The notes below the pieces were generated by a model. It saw only the letters and a program-made list of their open reading frames with translations. It did no database searches and had not been told where the DNA came from. A program made the position numbers and the translations under genes. Below, one piece after another: positions 11,470-23,103 of a stretch of DNA of 64,000 nucleotides; the stretch's first letter is position 1, and each line of letters begins with the position of its first letter. The DNA is taken from NCBI GenBank assembly GCA_964017045.1, contig OZ024809.1, forward strand, positions 29,198,354 to 29,262,353, written 5' to 3'. The stretch is from Omphiscola glabra (taxonomy: Eukaryota; Mollusca; Gastropoda; Lymnaeidae).

Positions 11470-12440
11470 CCTAACATCCATGATTTATAACCATCCAATA
11501 TCCAAAACCATCCATGATTTATAGCCATCCATGATACCTATTATCCATGATTTATAACCATCCAATATCCATAACCATCCACGATTTAAAGCAATCCATG
11601 ACCAAAACATTCATGATGCCTAACATCCATGATTTATAACCATCCAATATCCATAACCAACCATGTTTTATAGCCATCCATGATACCTAACATCCATGAT
11701 TTATAACCATCCAATATCCATAACCATCCACGATTTAAAGCAATCCATGACCCAAACATCCATGATGCCTAACATCCATGATTTATAACCATCAAATATC
11801 CATAACCAACCATGATTTATAGCCATCCATGATACCTAACATACATGATTTATAACCATCCAATATCCATAACCATCCATGATTTATAGTCATCCATGAC
11901 ACAAACATCCATGATACTTAACATCCATGATTTATAACCATCCAATATACATAACCATCCACGATTTAAAGCAATCCATGACCCAAACATCCATAATGCC
12001 TAACATCCATGATTTATAACCATCCAATATCCATAAACAACCGTGATTTATAGCCATCCATGACCCAAACATCCTTGATTTATAACCATCCAATATCCAT
12101 AAACAACCATGATTTAAAGCCATCCATGATACCTAACATCCATGATTTATAGCCATCCATGATACCTATTATCCATGATTTATAACCATCCAATATCTAT
12201 AACCATCCATGATTTATAGCCATCCATGATACCTAACATCCATGCTTTATAACCATCCAATATCCATAACCAACCATGCTTTATAACCATCCAATATCCA
12301 TAACCAACCATGATTTATAACCATCCAATATCCATAACCAACCACGACTTATAGCCATCCATGACCCAAACATCCATGATACGTGACATCCGTAATACAT
12401 AGCATCCACGATCTAAAGCCAGCAGTGATACCTAACCGAA
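11470..12440. repeat. CATCCATGAT satellite, right part
   Basis: Short monomers such as AACCATCCATGATTTATA and AACCATCCAATATCCATA alternate, forming longer periods of roughly 65-82 bp (CCTAACATCC... to the next CCTAACATCC). Copies diverge by about 5-10% by eye. The frames YKSWMLGIMD and NHGCLWILDG are repeat translations. Confidence 0.85.
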
Positions 12441-12546
12441 AGCTAAACTAAACCGGTCGGCGCTCTCCAACCATCAGCGATTACTTATCAGTCCTGGTAT
12501 GCACAGCCACCTTGACCATTACGGCTCCAAACCATACCCCCTTGAC

Positions 12547-12757
12547 CAGTTGTTTTCGACCGTCATAATACCGCGACCCTTTACTACAGTTCCTCATATC
12601 ATTCCGGGCCCCCCCCCCCCCCCCAAACCACACAATTATTTTCGTGGTTACTTCATAAATATTTGTTTTCCGATGGTCTGTTTATGGGTCATTGGACCAC
12701 CAAAGGGGTCGCAGCCCACAGGTCGAGAACCTTAAAGGGGTCGCATCCCACAGGTTG
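12547..12757 (-). mobile_element. SPIN-like hAT MITE remnant
   Basis: Reverse-orientation, decayed copy of the family at 43122-43304: CGCGACCCTTTACTACAGTT near one end, TTTCCGATGGTCT in the middle, GGGGTCGCAGCCCACAGGTC near the other. A poly-C run (12608-12624) interrupts it. The GGGGTCGCATCCCACAGGTT terminus is duplicated in tandem (12701-12757). No clean target duplication. Confidence 0.65.
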
Positions 12758-13849
12758 TCCCTTGACTATCAGAGACTTTTGGGACAATAACGTTCACCGA
12801 TCTTTACCGTAGGCTTCTACTGTGTAACATCCCAAATCATCGACAAGCACCATACAAGAACGCCTAGAAACGATTTATTATCTCGCGAACTGTTTGGGGC
12901 TAAGAAACAAGACCGCCTTCCAAGAGTTAATTACAAGTTGCTTTCGGATATGTGTAAGCGTTCTTTGGGGTATTGCTTTTCTTCACCAGTGGTCTTATGA
13001 AGAAACGAGAGAGTGATAAAAAATAATCCGAGAAACGTTCCAACAGTGGTGCCCGCAGCGTTAAGTTGATGTGAATTAAGCTAATCTACTGTTCAGGTTA
13101 TAAGGCCACAGGCCAACAGATCTGCGGAGCACGCTCATTTATTATTTTTTTTTTTTTTTTGAATTGGAGATCTCTGCACGAAACCAGTGTCCGCAAAGTA
13201 AACAAAAACCACTTCCATCTTTCTAATGTGCTTGTAGAACAAACAGTCCAACAGTCAGGTGCTCCGTGCTGTCTTTGTGTGTGTGTGCGTTGTTGTTGAT
13301 TGATATTGATTTTTATTTTATTATATTTTTTGGGGGGACGCTGTTTTAAAACGTGTACTAGTTGCTATGACCAACCGGGACATCGTAAGCAGGTCATGAA
13401 ATGTCAGTCGTCTCCACTGCTTCTTCACGTCTGGTTCACGCGACGACTTGACCTTTTCGTCCCACGGCAAGACTTTGGCTGCAGCACATATAATTATAAC
13501 AATGGATGTCTGTTTATGCCACATCAAATGTCTTGGACATTTTGTTTTAAATTAATTTTTCTCATATTTTTTAAAGGAATTTTTTTTCGCCATAAAAAAA
13601 TAGCCATGGCGATCTATGATAATGGACCACATTAAAAGAATATTACAGTACATCAATCACCGTGGTGCTGCTCGGGCCATAGAGGGCGTGGGCTTGCTCC
13701 TCCCCACTTCCTTCCTGTCTTAACGAGCTGATGCTTCTCATGTCCATGCCTGGATTGCAAGCTGTCGTGGATTTGCGACTAAATCGTCTACACATTATGA
13801 TTAACTTTTGAAAAAGAGAGGGCTTTTGTGAGCCGTGGACTCCATGATC
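12758..13849. other. Non-genic sequence, no gene recognised
   Basis: Unique-looking DNA with poly-T (13144-13160) and GT-rich (13277-13288) runs. Frames of 68-111 aa at 13300-13891 overlap on both strands without recognisable domains; they may include decayed transposon sequence, which I could not assign. Confidence 0.4.
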
Positions 13850-15975
13850 GTACCAAAAGCAGGTTAAATGACATATATTTGATCTTACCAAAGGATGTTA
13901 AATGACATATATTTGATCTTACCAAAAGCAGGTTAAATGACATATATTTGATCTTACCAAAGGAGGTTAAATGACATATATTTGATCTTACCAAAGGACG
14001 TAAAATGACATATATTTGATCTTACCAAAGGATGTTAAATGACATATATATTTTATTTTACCAAAAGGAGGTTAAATGACATATATTTGATCTTACCAAA
14101 GGAGGCTAAATGAAATATGTTTTGATCTTACCAAAGGAGGTTAAATGACATATGTTTGATCTTACCAAAAGCAGGTTAAATGACATATGTTTGATCTTAC
14201 CAATGGATGTTAAATGACATATATTTGATCTTACCAAAGGAGGTTAAATGACATATATTTGATCTTACCAAAGGAGGTTAAATGACATATGTTTGATCTT
14301 ACCAAAGGAGGTTAAATGACATATATTTGATATTACCAAAGGAGGTTAAATAACATATGGTTGATCTTACCAAAGGAGGTTAAATGACATATGTTTAATC
14401 TTACCAAAAGCAGGTTAAATGACAGATGTTTGATCTTACTAAAGGAGGTTAAATGACATATGTTTGATCTTAGAAAAGGAGGTTAAATGACATATGTTTG
14501 ATCTTACCAAAAGCAGGTTAAATGACATATGTTTTATCTTACCAAAGGAGGTTAAATGACATATGTTTGATCTTACCAAAGGAGGTTAAATGACATATGT
14601 TTGATCTTACCAAAAGCAGGTTAAATGACATATGTTTGATCTTACCAAAGGAGGTTAAATGACATATGTTTGATCTTACCAAAAGGAGGTTAAATAACAT
14701 ATGTTTGATCTTACCAAAAGGATGTTAAATGACATATGTTTGATCTTACCAAAGGAGGTTAAATGACATATGTTTGATCTTACCAAAGGAGGCTAAATGA
14801 AATATGTTTTGATCTTACCAAAGGAGGTTAAATGACATATGTTTGATCTTACCAAAGGAGGTTAAATGACATATGTTTGATCTTACCAAAGGAGGTTAAA
14901 TGACATATGTTTGATCTTACCAAAAGGAGGTTAAATGACATATGTTTGATCTTACCAAAAGCAGGTTAAATGACATATGTTTGATCTTACCAAAGGATGT
15001 TAAATGACATATGTTTGATCTTACCAAAAGGAGGTTAAATGACATATGTTTGATCTTACCAAAGGAGGTTAAGTGACATATGTTTGATCTTACCAAAGGA
15101 GGTTAAATGACATATATTTGATCTAACCAAAGGAGGTTAAGTGACATATGTTTGATCTTACCAAAGGAGGTTAAATAACATATGTTTGATCTTACCAAAA
15201 GGATGTTAAATGACATATGTTTGATCTTACCAAAGGAGGTTAAATGACATATGTTTGATCTTACCAAAGGAGGCTAAATGAAATATGTTTTGATCTTACC
15301 AAAGGAGGTTAAATGACATATGTTTGATCTTACCAAAGGAGGTTAAATGACATATGTTTGATCTTACCAAAGGAGGTTAAATGACATATGTTTGATCTTA
15401 CCAAAAGGAGGTTAAATGACATATGTTTGATCTTACCAAAAGCAGGTTAAATGACATATGTTTGATCTTACCAAAGGATGTTAAATGACATATGTTTGAT
15501 CTTACCAAAAGGAGGTTAAATGACATATGTTTGATCTTACCAAAGGAGGTTAAGTGACATATGTTTGATCTTACCAAAGGAGGTTAAATGACATATATTT
15601 GATCTACCAAAGGATGTTAAATGACATATGTTTGATCTTAGCAGATTGGTGTTAAATGACATATATTTGAACTTACCAAAGGATGTTAAATGACATATTT
15701 GATCTTACCAAAGGGTGTTAAATGACATAAATTTGATCTTACCAAAGGATGTTAAATGACATATATTTGATCTAACCAAAGGGTGTTAAATGACATATAT
15801 TTGATCTTACCAAAGGATGTTAAATGACGTATTTTTGATCTTACCAAAGGATGTTAAATGACATATATTTGATCTTACCAAAGGATGTTTAATGACATAT
15901 ATTTGATCTTACCAAAGGATGTTAAATGACATATGTTTGATCTTACCAAAAGGGGGTAAAATGACATGTGTTTAA
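13850..15975. repeat. Satellite, 34-bp unit, ~62 copies
   Basis: Tandem units such as AAATGACATATGTTTGATCT followed by TACCAAAGGAGGTT. Variants (AAAGCAGG, AAAGGATG, ATATATTTG, GAAATATGTTTTG) are arranged non-randomly. A block of about 430 bp starting at 14691 recurs at 15172, an exact 481-bp offset, so the array has higher-order structure. Edges are more diverged than the centre, as expected for unequal crossing-over. Confidence 0.93.
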
Positions 15976-15992
15976 AACAATGAAAAAGATTC

Positions 15993-16072
15993 CCAATAAA
16001 TGCGGTAGACCCATGCCCTAACCCTAACCCTAACCCAATAAATGAGGTAGACCCATGCCCTAAGCCTAACCG
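15993..16072. repeat. Interstitial telomeric tract within a 2-copy repeat
   Basis: Two copies of CCAATAAATGNGGTAGACCC ATGCCCTAA; the first is followed by CCCTAACCCTAACCCTAACCC (16016-16036), the second by CCTAAGCCTAACCG. Short internal telomere-like sequence about 12 kb inside the terminal array. Confidence 0.8.
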
Positions 16073-16554
16073 TTTACTATTCGCCACACACCTTTTATTA
16101 TTTTTTAGAAATACAAAGCCTATCTTACACGCGTTATAGAGCATACATTTCCATGCTGTCTGGTGCACTTTTGGGGGACTTTTAATTTTCGCGCTGTTGA
16201 AAATATGGCGAAGACAATCTAAACTCGCATTACAATATGAAGGTAAACAAACCTTTACAATATACTTAATTCACTTTTTAATAATTTTTTTGTTTTATAT
16301 AACTATCCTAATCACTCACCCACTTTTACACAGCAGATTTATTTCACCAACCATTTCAAGAAAAATCGAATGAAAATATTACTCACCAAACTCACTGGCG
16401 ATAGGTATTTTTTTAAGGATTTTATTTAAGCGCAGTTATTTCCTGAAATCTTCATGTGGAAAAAACACCAAAAAACCACCAAATAAAAACGTATTGTTGG
16501 GGGATGGGGCTGAACATTTTGAAAGAATGTGTTTCCGTCGGGAATAAGTCTATT
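16073..16554. other. AT-rich non-genic sequence
   Basis: No gene or recognised repeat. The 97-aa minus frame at 15875-16168 reads through the satellite and the telomeric tract and is not a gene. Confidence 0.4.
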
Positions 16555-16620
16555 TTCCGAGTTTCAGCTCGATAGGTTGCCGGGAAGTGGGTCATTTAGC
16601 TGTCCGAAGATTTTTCCACA
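16555..16620 (-). repeat. Dispersed repeat family B fragment
   Basis: TTTCAGCTCGATAGGTTGCC GGGAAGTGGGTC is the reverse complement of motifs at 44235-44285, 37490-37535 and 52670-52710 (GACCCACTTCCCGTCAATTT ATCGAGCTGAAA). Short interspersed element of unknown class. Confidence 0.6.
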
Positions 16621-16984
16621 AAACGACAATTCAAAGTTAACTTTAACAATAAGTAAAATAAATTAATTATAAATCCTAGCATGTTTGTGTCATTGAAAAC
16701 AGTTCCATTTTTCTTGGTGGTATTGTGATGGATGTAGTATATAGTAGTGTGATGGACGTAGCGGCAGTGACGTTAGGTGTTACCTGGAGAAGTATACGTT
16801 GGGATGTAATGAATATTATTGGATCTATTATTTTTTTGCGCACGGCTGCGCCTCGCTGGATTCATGCCGACTAACACATTTTGAAAATGTCATGTACATA
16901 CGCCGACACAAATGATGAAGAGGCCATCAAACACACATTATTCTCTCCGTCAAAAAAATGTCCGTTGCTGACGCCAAGCTCAAA

Positions 16985-17335
16985 CAACCGGGAAAAAAAT
17001 AAAATTCACGACAACTGCGCTAAATTCGGATTCTTAAAAAATACCGCAAGTACGCTTAGTGATAACCATTTTCTCTTGTTTTACGGAAATAGTCTGAATT
17101 TAAATATGTTGTTATAAATCTGCGATGTAAAAGAGAGTGGGGCGTTAGAATATTGAAATAGTTCAGAGGTGTAAAAAAAAAAAAAGGTTGTGGTTGCGCA
17201 CGGGGGTGGAGTGGGGGGGGGGGTGTCATTAATTGAGATTCTTATAAATGCATGTGTTACTTGAATGCATGTGTTGTCGGGTACATTTAGTGGATGGGAA
17301 GTTCACGCATTGCCGCCGCCATTGTTCTACGGGCT
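16985..17335 (+). repeat. Dispersed repeat family A, copy 2
   Basis: Diverged copy of the element at 6110-6540. It shares ACAACTGCGCTAAATTC, the GTGGGGCGTTAGAATATTGA block, and the terminal TGGATGGGAAGTTCACGCAT, here with a single unexpanded terminal unit (17291-17335). Includes A-rich (17172-17185) and G-rich (17208-17223) runs. Confidence 0.55.
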
Positions 17336-17619
17336 ACGACTCCTGGTGAAATGAATCTGCCGGTGTACAAAAAACGGGTGGGGCGTTAAAATATTGATCT
17401 AGTTTAGTGATGGGGGGGCGTACCGGTGGGGCGTACCGGAAGGGGGTACCGGAGGGGCGTACAAGGGGGGCATACTGGGGGAGGCGGTTAGCACTTATTT
17501 AGGAATCTTAAAATTGTGTTACCTGAAAGCGTTTTTGTGTCAGGTAAATTTAGTTGAAGGGAAGTTCATGAAATTTGATGGGCAATATAATACAGGCAGT
17601 TCCGTATCATAACAGTAAT

Positions 17620-17920
17620 TCCCGCCAAAGACAATCAGGCACTGGAACAAGCTTACAAAAAGAACAGGTGAGGCGTGAACACTTGCCACCTTTGGGTATA
17701 TTGCCTCCTGCCTTCCAACCCCCCAGTTCCTAGTACCAATGTTTAGAAGCCCATTCAAACAGTGCAGTATCCTCTTGAAAAATCATGTACAGAAACATCG
17801 TGAAACTCCCTCCCCCCCCCCCCCATTTTTTCTACAAACATAGGAGCCAGAATAATCAATACATTGATCGTGGGCCCTCAAAATATGCAAGAAGAAGATG
17901 TCTAAAATAATATATATCTA
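17620..17920. repeat. Dispersed repeat family C, copy 1
   Basis: CATAGGAGCCAGAATAATCA ATACATTGATCGTGGGCCC matches 52548-52590 (CATAGGAGCCAGAATGGTCA), with related flanking sequence upstream in both. Interspersed element; class not determined. Confidence 0.5.
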
Positions 17921-18410
17921 ATGCAATGTCATTATAATTTGACTATTTAAAAAAAAAATTGATTTAATAGTTAACTTTTAAACTAACGCACACGATTGGC
18001 AGCACATTATTGATAAAACCAAAAGTACAGCACTTGAAAATAAAAGTAAAACATTCATAAATGGAAAACAAAGTACTATAGCACTCTGGGGATGAAAGTA
18101 GGATGTTTTGTCAGGACTTAAGTACCAGAACCCTCTTCATAATAATAAAAGTACTTAATTATATTTGTTCAGGACATACAAATCCTGATGACGAGCCTGG
18201 ATGACGGGAAGTAAGCCATGAGCCAGCGTGTCATCGTGACGGCATTGTCTCGACCTGTCCACTTGGAAGACGTTCATTTGCTGGAGCGCTGCGGGCGACA
18301 AAACATTTTATTTTCTCTTAACGACGCCCGTCCTAAGAATAGCCGTCTTATACGCCACAAACCAGTGTACTATTCACAGGTAAAAATGAACAAGGAAGCT
18401 TTCAGAGCAG
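17921..18410. other. Non-genic spacer
   Basis: No gene recognised. The 78-aa plus frame at 18218-18454 runs into the following tandem repeat and has no known domain. Confidence 0.4.
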
Positions 18411-18800
18411 ATGCACCAGTTTGTTTTAGAGAAGGTGTGCCAGATATGTTTTAGAAAAGATGCACCAGATTATCATATATGTTTGAGAGAAGATGCACCA
18501 GATACGTTTTAGAGAAGTTGCACCAGATATGTTTTAGAGAAGATGCACCAGATATGTTTGAGAGAAGATGTACCAGATATATTTTAAAGAAATGGTACCA
18601 AATATATTTTAGACAAGATGCACTAGATGTGTTTGAGAGAAGATGCACCAGATATGTTTTAGAGAAGATGCACCAGATATGTTTGAGAGAAGGTGTACCA
18701 GATATGTTTTAAAGAAGATACACGAGATGTGTTTTAGAGAAGATGCACCAGATATGTTTAAAGTATATGTAGCAGATATGCTTTAGAGTTGATGTACCAG
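18411..18800. repeat. Minisatellite, 25-bp unit
   Basis: About 15 units of GATGCACCAGATATGTTTTA GAGAA, diverging toward the right. A looser, related-looking array (AGAAAAGAAGGACCAAGTC) continues to about 18940. Open frames on both strands are repeat translation. Confidence 0.85.
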
Positions 18801-19234
18801 TTCTTGCAAGATAAGGAGGACCAGGACATTTAAGAAAATGACCAAGTCATTTAAGAAAAGAAGGACCAAGTCTTTAAAAAAACGAGGACCAGGTTTTTAA
18901 GAAAAGCGAGATCGTTATAGAACGGAAGAACCAGGTCTGAAAATCAAAATTAATAACCGGTCATAAGACACAGCTAGAGACTGGATTCTTATTTTTGTAT
19001 ATTTTCTTTTTTTCAAAACTTGTAAGAACAGCATTTATTATATCTCATAATTTAACTCTTTTTTAATGGACTACCACTGGGAAAGAAAATAAAAGGTTTT
19101 ACTATGGTAAAATTAAAATTGATTTATTTCACTGTTGCTTTTCTGAATCCTCTTGTATCTGGCATAAAAAAAATATCCAGCGCAATTAACAAATAACAAT
19201 TTTTTAAATAATTTTTTTTCGGTAATGAAGCTAA

Positions 19235-19535
19235 GCGTTTAGTAAAGGTAAAAGGTCAGTTGGACGGCCTCGTATCTTATACTTAGACATATGCAAAAGA
19301 GACATGAAGGCGGCCAACATCAACATCTCAAATTGGGAGGACATGGCGGGGCATCGTGAAGGAAGGATCACTATGTGCCGAGGAGCCCTACAGGGCGGAA
19401 GCAGCTGTAAAGAGAGCGCAGAGAAAGGCCAGAAAACACTGCTCCACCGCATTCGTGTGTGGGGCATGCAAAAGAGACTGCCACTCGAGGATCGGTCTCA
19501 CTAGCCACACCAAGAGCTGCAATCAGAAAAGATAA
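19235..19535 (+). pseudogene. Non-LTR retrotransposon ORF2 C-terminus with C2H2 finger (remnant)
   Basis: Plus-strand translation reads RPRILYLDICKRDMKAANIN then NWEDMAGHREG. This is the C-terminal 'GRPxLRYxDxCKRDMKA' segment of a LINE polymerase family widespread in lophotrochozoans. A frameshift near 19390-19400 is needed to continue into AEAAVKRAQRKARKH and a finger FVCGACKRDCHSRIGLTSH..C (CxxC...H..C), ending at the stop at 19533-19535. In the intact element the finger follows RT and closes the protein. Only the last ~100 residues survive, so this is a 5'-truncated, frameshifted copy. The frame itself is seen directly; the family assignment is recognition from memory. Confidence 0.8.
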
Positions 19536-20509
19536 ATATATCGGCTCTCGTAGACGGAAGATGCCATACATTACATTAGTAAAGGGAGAAAAATAAAATT
19601 CACTCTAACTGCATGACTGATTTTCACACGGGCCATGAGAACCTTTTCGAGCGAAAATATACAAAGTTTATAAGTGCCCTCAGTCACATTAAAAATACTT
19701 TTTTGATTTTTAGTTTGATAAAATCATTTGTTTTTAGTATTTATCGAAATTGTGGACCATTTGAATCTGCGTGCGTCATAACATTTTGTTATATGGCTTC
19801 TATCGGGGATATGTCATCAGAAACATATTTTCTTCTTCTATTATAGTTTCGGCGCTGACACAGTCTGCCACTATATGGTGGCTAATCTTTCACATAATCA
19901 GGTCCTAGCGGGCTCTCCGTTTTCCGATTTCTGCCCCAACTCCAGGCTAGTAGCTGCCACGAATGAAATCCTCTGACCATCTGGGCAGTTTTTTTGTGGA
20001 TACTATCAAAACAGTGTTTGAAAAAATATATTTAAAAAAACGAACTCACCGTGATCAAAGTAACCAGTATATTCAATTAACACATTTTTCAATACAGTTT
20101 CTTGTCTATTGTTTATAGTTCTTCATATTTATTATTTCTTACTTTCTGGGCTTATTCCTGCAACTTTATTTCAGTTGTTAGATAAATATAGTGTTTATTT
20201 TTTTGTTTTTTGTTACTTCAACAGGAGATTTTTATCAGACGATAATTCTTGTTGTCTTCTGACTTAACTGGTCGACTATGTTTTAAAAATATTTCTGTTG
20301 TATTGGTCAGCGTGGTCAGCGTTTACCTCAACTAAAAGAGTTGCTGCCAAATGGATCCAAACAACACGCTAGTTAACCCATTACTGAAGGATAAATTCAT
20401 TGCTTGTTTCCTTCTGTTTTTCTTTTTGTGAAAGTATGCTGCAAAACTATAATTAGCAAACAAACATATTCAGATTGCGTCTTCAAGTTACGCTCTTAAA
20501 GCTCCTTGT
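19536..20509. other. AT-rich non-genic sequence
   Basis: Possibly includes the 3' UTR of the upstream LINE. No other gene, RNA or repeat recognised. The 77-aa frame at 19613-19846 has no known domain. Confidence 0.4.
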
Positions 20510-20985
20510 AGTACATTGGCAACCCCAGCTCGGTCCGCTGGGCTGTGCCTTGGGACATAACGTGTGACTCTCCCGCAACATCCAGTGCAAGGCACAAAGT
20601 CAATATATGAGCTGGTGTCTCCGGGGGCCAGCGAGCAACGCCTTCCAGTTGGGTCCCTTTTGTTGTCTACCCTCTTGCCTTACGAGTTAAAAGTGCAGTG
20701 GGCGTTTCTCAATTGGGTCAACAGATTGTGGGGGCGGCGACCCCGATTTCCACCGGTGGTCTTGCCAGCTCTGAAGCGGCATGATTGCGAAGACACATCT
20801 TGCCTTCTTGCTGTCTGCACAATATCCATACCACTTTGTTCGAAAGTCTGCAAACCAGTTTTTGACATCGAGATAAGTCACTGGTGCTTCTGGTTGAGAC
20901 TGGACAGCCCTTGTATTTGCCAAGGGTGTCGGTTTTTTCATTTCCCTTCACGTCTACGTAATTTGGCATCCATTGCAAAAAATAT
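20510..20985 (-). pseudogene. RNase H-type LINE C-terminal region (remnant)
   Basis: Minus-strand frames give LQWMPNYVDVKGNEKTDTLG (compare the RNase H motif 'QWIPGHxGxxGNExADxLAK'). A second frame carries QPEAPVTYLDVKNW, like the 'PVTYxExK' segment that follows RNase H in I/Nimb-like LINEs. Further on, ETPAHILTLCLALD resembles the 'QTPEHILQxCP' zinc-knuckle segment. At least two frameshifts separate these parts, so the copy is dead. In intact elements this region lies C-terminal to RT and degrades the RNA strand of the replication hybrid. Confidence 0.75.
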
Positions 20986-20989
20986 AACT

Positions 20990-21429
20990 TAGTTTTGCCG
21001 ACCTACATTATCACTTTGCTAGATTATCTTCAGTATAGTTCATAATAAAAAAATTTGATTGTGAATTATATTTTTAGAATAAAAGTGGTTTAAATACATT
21101 TAAAAAAACAACAACACCTAAATCCCACACCCCAACACCCACCACCCCCATAAAAATGAGTATCACCGACCCGCTCTATTGGCACAGTCTGGCTACGCCT
21201 TTACCACGAACAAACAAACAAAGACAGCGAGCCCAACGACTAAACGTGTTTGTTAATTAAATTGCAGCACTATTTCCATGGTTTCCAATGCAAACATGGT
21301 AGACGTGTAAATGAATAATCGGAAAGCCATAGGAATGATGTCATCCCGTGCGGATATTCACACGGGAACAATAAACATTTTAATGAAGTTTGTGCTATTG
21401 AAGGAAGCAAATTGCTTATCTTGAATTGT
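20990..21429. other. Non-genic spacer
   Basis: AT-rich; contains a C/A-rich patch (21118-21150). No gene recognised. Confidence 0.4.
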
Positions 21430-21870
21430 GTCAATCACAATCTCGTGGACTGGAGTTCGATCTCCAGCAAATGACTAGACGAGCATAAACAGAAAAAACA
21501 GCATCCAGGGTGGATGGGACCCGTTATCCTTTAATGGAAATTAGTATAAGAGAAAGCAAACGTTTAAATCAAGCCCGGAGATGGAGTCCCGTGGGCGGTA
21601 GTACATTGCCACAATGGATATTGCGACCACTCCTGCAACGTAGAACGCATAAAGAACACAGGGAAACACAAAAGAAACACTGCTGACCATCTACCGCATC
21701 CTGGTCTAGTTCCAGTCCTCTTGACCAATTCTTGCCTTTGGATGAAATAGGAAAGGACGAGGGAGTAAGAATGACGAATTGAGTAACTGTGCCTCGCGTT
21801 TAGGAAAATACAGCTCAAGTCAAGGCTACTACTCAAGCTCAAATCATGGTCAACTGCGCATGTGCAGGAC
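21430..21870 (+). mobile_element. tRNA-derived SINE-like element
   Basis: GAGTTCGATCTCC (21448-21460) resembles a pol III B box (GGTTCGANTCC). Downstream sequence is shared with two other loci: CCCGGAGATGGAGTCCCGTG and GACCACTCCTGCAACG at 35120-35190, and CATCCTGGTCTAGTTCCAGT to AAATACAGCTCAAGTCAAGG at 5860-5995. A tRNA-like head plus a shared body and tail fits a SINE; the boundaries are approximate. Confidence 0.55.
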
Positions 21871-21889
21871 GAACTATATATATATACAT

Positions 21890-22305
21890 ATAGTTATATA
21901 TATAGATAGATAGATAAATAGATATATGGATGGACAGATGGATGGATGTATGGACGGACGGATGGATGGACGGAAGGATGGACGGAAGGATGGATATATG
22001 GATAGATGGATAGATGGATAGGTAGATATGTAGATAGGTAGATAGATAGATATATAGGTAGGTAGGTAGGTAGGTAGGTAGGTAGGTAGGTAGGTAGGTA
22101 GGTAGGTAGGTAGGTAGGTAGGTAGGTAGGTAGGTAGGAAGGTAGGTAGGTAGGTAGGTAGGTAGGTAGGTAGGTAGGAAGGTAGGTAGGTAGGTAGGTA
22201 GGAAGGTAGGTAGGAAGGTAGGTAGGTAGGTAGGTAGGTATGAAGGTATGTAGGTAGGTAGGTAGGTAGGTAGGTAGGTAGGTAGGTAGGTAGGTAGGTA
22301 GGTGG
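21890..22305. repeat. Tetranucleotide microsatellite (GGTA)n / (GGAT)n
   Basis: Starts with TATA/GATA repeats, then GGAT/GGAC, then a long GGTA tract (22040-22303) with a few GGAA interruptions. The 145-aa minus frame ([12 protein letters not shown]) is an artefact of it. Confidence 0.95.
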
Positions 22306-22410
22306 AGTCATTATGGAGTCAATGCGGAGTCATCGTGGAGTCATGGTAGAATCCTGGTGGAGTCATTGTGGAGTCATTGTTAAGTCATTGCGGGGTCATT
22401 GTGGAGTCAA
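22306..22410. repeat. Short GGAGTCAT tandem repeat
   Basis: Degenerate 11-15-bp units GTGGAGTCATT / GCGGAGTCATC immediately follow the GGTA tract. Confidence 0.7.
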
Positions 22411-22925
22411 TATCCCTTAATCTGCCAGAGGTAAATAATTCATATCTGAGTGCAGAATCCATTTGAAGTTCATCCCAGGGGACACAGCCCAGGTTATTTC
22501 AGTATGGTATTTTCAGAAACGCCTAGCTGTAAAAACAAGACTGACAGGCGGTATAACTCGATACACTGCATTACCCCGTGTTGTCTGCCGATACGTTTAT
22601 TTTAGAAATTAAAATGTGCTAGCCCCCCTTCTACCCCATGCTCATTTTTTCCCCTGAAGTGAACGGCATTTTGTTTTTCAAATAATTGTTCTACAAACGG
22701 CTTCTCGGACATTGCTATCAGTCTTGCATTCTTGTCACGTGGGCTACAGACATGTCTGCGAGACACAATGAAGACACCTGTAGTGACATTCTGGCACTGT
22801 GTCGTTCGTTCCCCACGTTTCTGGACACTGTTGATGTCACGACGTTTAATAGAATGATTGACTTATTTGCCCCTGCGTCTTCCAGTACGGATGTATTCCC
22901 CGTCCCAATCAAAAGTTCATCGAGA
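22411..22925. other. Non-genic sequence containing a MITE target site
   Basis: No recognised gene. A plus frame (22686-22982) and a minus frame (22718-22969) overlap; neither has a known domain, and both are interrupted by the MITE at 22934. Confidence 0.4.
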
Positions 22926-22933
22926 GCATGGCG

Positions 22934-23103
22934 CAGTGGCGTAGCGAGCTTAACTCGCACCCGGGGCAAAATACCTTTTTAGCGCCCCCCCCCCCCCATT
23001 CGAAAACCATACAATATTATATGTAAAATATACCATTTGGCGCCCCTTTGTGAGTAGCGCACGGGGCATGATGCCCCCTTTGCCCCCCGTCACTACGCCA
23101 CTG
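22934..23103. mobile_element. hAT-type MITE, 170 bp, perfect target duplication
   Basis: Terminal inverted repeats CAGTGGCGTAGCGAGC and GTCACTACGCCACTG. Exact 8-bp duplication GCATGGCG at 22926-22933 and 23104-23111. The interior is non-coding and carries a poly-C run (22984-22997). The intact duplication and ends imply relatively recent insertion. Confidence 0.92.

Noticed and set aside
13853..15975. Possible CRISPR-like array (regular ~34-bp repeats)
   Set aside because: No unique spacers; units are contiguous. Eukaryotic satellite.
20564..20992. 142-aa plus-strand frame
   Set aside because: Antisense shadow of the RNase H-type LINE remnant on the minus strand.
21874..22311. 145-aa PTYLPTYL frame
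   Set aside because: Translation of a (GGTA)n microsatellite.
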